Below are positions 62,126 to 64,000 of a DNA stretch of 64,000 bases, piece by piece. Position 1 is the stretch's first letter; each line of letters starts with the position of its first letter. A program made the translations under genes and the position numbers. The stretch is from Crossaster papposus (lineage: Eukaryota > Echinodermata > Asteroidea > Velatida > Solasteridae). The notes beneath the pieces are model-generated. The model was given only the letters and a program-made list of their open reading frames with translations. It searched no databases and was not told the DNA's origin. Location: NCBI GenBank assembly GCA_037893245.1, contig JBAIAA010000074.1:682001-746000 (forward strand). Reading direction: 5' to 3'.

Positions 62126-64000
62126 TAAGGAAGTTTAAAGAACTGCATGTAGTGGAACCCTTTGAAGCATCCTGCAGTTGACTTTCATGTACCTAAAATG
62201 TCATGGGATTTTATGTTATGGGTTTTAAAATGCCCTGTAAATGTCTAATGATTTACATGTATTTTACATCAAAAAGTTTTATTCTGTACTATAAGTCTTG
62301 TCATGAGAACAAATTACATGTACCGGTGAAAGTTATCAAAAATTATGCAGTTGGGTGTATTTTTTGTAAGTTGTAGTTAGAGTTGAACAAAATTCTCTCT
62401 CCCAAAAATCCAAAACCACAAAATATTTCACAATTGATGTTCACCAGCTTTAGCATTCATTGCTAGTATCTAACTGGTGTATCATGTTCTTGCAAGCTGT
62501 TTGTCTTTTGACCTTGAACTGATAGCTTGGAGTTCAAGGGTTACCTCTATACTATAGGCATTGGGTGAGGATACCAGGGGTGTTCACAGACAACGTACTG
62601 GTACATACATGTCATTGCATGTACAATGTACATGTATACTGTATGCATGTGTGTACCTACTGGTACCTACAGGTATGGTATACCAGTACCAGTACGGTAC
62701 ATGTGTACCACTACCCTGTACTTTTAAAGTGAGGGGTTCTGGCAAAGTGAGACGTAACTGGGCAGAGCTTGAAATGAGAATTCTTGTGCATCACAAAAGA
62801 TAAAACAACTCTTCTTACAATAATAAGTTATAACTGTTTATATTAAAGTTCGCCTGTCTAAACATGTCACAAAAGTAAAAAGTTGAGAAAAAGGCCTTTG
62901 AAGTTTTGAGTTTTGTACATTATGGTAATAATGGAATAATGGCTATTGTTTTTCATTAAAACCCTTTTATTCCATTACTTCCATACTATTTCTTAACAAA
63001 ATAAGTACCATAGGCATACCAAAGATTACGAATATCAATCAATCTGAAAGTTATAAAAAGAAGCGGCCACTCATTATTTTTTCCATTATGCCCTGTGCCA
63101 GTTCATCTCATTTTGCAAGAATGCCTCACAAATTTTGTGGCAAGGTCAATAGTACATGTATGTTGATCAACTGCACAATGTAATGACAGGTAATTTGCAT
63201 TATAAACTTTGACCTACCATAACTCTTGTCAAAGTTTTTGCATGTGATAATACAGGTACTTCATGTTGTTAATTGGTCAACTGTTTGACGATTATTAGAT
63301 AGAACATTAGGTCGTATGAATACAAAGTACATGTACACTGTACATGTATACATGTGTACATGTACCGGTACATGTACATACATGTACAAGCAAAAAGTAA
63401 GTAAGCATTTACTTTGTAATAAAAGCATTAAGAAAAAGAAAATGCTTCAATTCGTATGAATAAAATAAAGTTTTACTGCTTAGCATTTACTGGCTGAAAT
63501 AGTAGTAAATGTTTCTAATTACTTGCAGTTGATTGCACAGCTGAATAGTTTATAACAATAGAGTAGAGTCTCTCTTTTGTGTCTCAAATTTGGTAATAAT
63601 ACAAGGTATTGAGCATGTACATGTACATCATGTTGTACCAATGTGTATCTGAGAGCAGGGACCTTTTTTCACAATCACTTTAAAATGCCTTCCTCACACG
63701 AATGAAGTGTCATTTGTACAATACGCAATTGAAACCTACACCATTACATGGTCTTTGTTCACAAATTCACCGAAAGTGTTCCCCTAACTTCCATGCTAGT
63801 CGATTGAAACCGGTATACATGTAAATTGCATGCACATACTCCACGGGCATAAATAGTTATGTCCACGTGTTTTTGTGACACTAGAAGGAAATTTATAAAA
63901 CGTGTTGCAAAACTTGATCGAGATACAAGCACAGTAGCCACTGCCTGCCTGCACAGTTTAGTCCTAACCTTCTAGCTGCAATGAGTAATCTACTGTGGGT
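62126..64000. other. Right end: intron sequence with ACATGT/GTAC palindromic tracts
   Basis: Dense TACATGTAC, GTACCGGTAC and TGTACATG words at 62598-62705, 63326-63389 and 63613-63630. No gene, exon or element ends recognised. Confidence 0.45.

Overview
The window is animal nuclear DNA with split genes (GT-AG introns), many short foldback elements, tRNA-derived SINEs and long minisatellites. A DUF229 (sulfatase-like) gene, a two-SRCR-domain receptor, a Mastermind-like first exon and the abundance of ACATGT palindromes together suggest a marine invertebrate deuterostome, most likely an echinoderm. That assignment is inference, because no rRNA or mitochondrial marker is present.

Layout. 1-1950: non-coding, with one telomere-like hairpin. 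1999-6797 (+): a four-exon DUF229 gene encoding about 763 aa. 6868-19738: an imperfect tandem duplication, unit A 6868-10615 and unit B 10825-19738. Each unit carries one copy of an unrecognised small membrane-protein gene with a PPxY tail. Unit B is swollen by an L2/CR1-like LINE fragment, two large foldback elements and a 1.86-kb block. 19.7-25.3 kb: no gene; foldbacks, a 19-bp minisatellite, a Tc1-like remnant and a GGACC-rich array. 25398-31526 (-): a five-exon gene for a two-SRCR, single-pass receptor with a PPPY tail. 35196-35492 (+): first coding exon of a Mastermind-like Notch co-activator. I find no further exon, so 35.5-64 kb is probably its first intron. It is packed with about twenty copies of one TTAA-flanked foldback family, SINEs and four long tandem arrays.

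How the genes relate. The DUF229 gene, the PPxY pair and the Mastermind-like exon are on +, and the SRCR gene is on -. There is no operon-like logic. The PPxY proteins and the SRCR receptor both have a single membrane span and a cytosolic PPxY motif, the usual ligand of WW domains such as those of NEDD4-type ubiquitin ligases. A functional link is only a hypothesis.

The most informative parts are (i) the A/B duplication, which works as an empty-site/filled-site record of insertions; (ii) the dominant TTAA foldback family, whose central hairpin changes by paired substitutions between copies; and (iii) foldbacks whose target duplications (9 bp, 8 bp, TA, TTAA) can be read directly. All splice sites were called by eye from phase and consensus.
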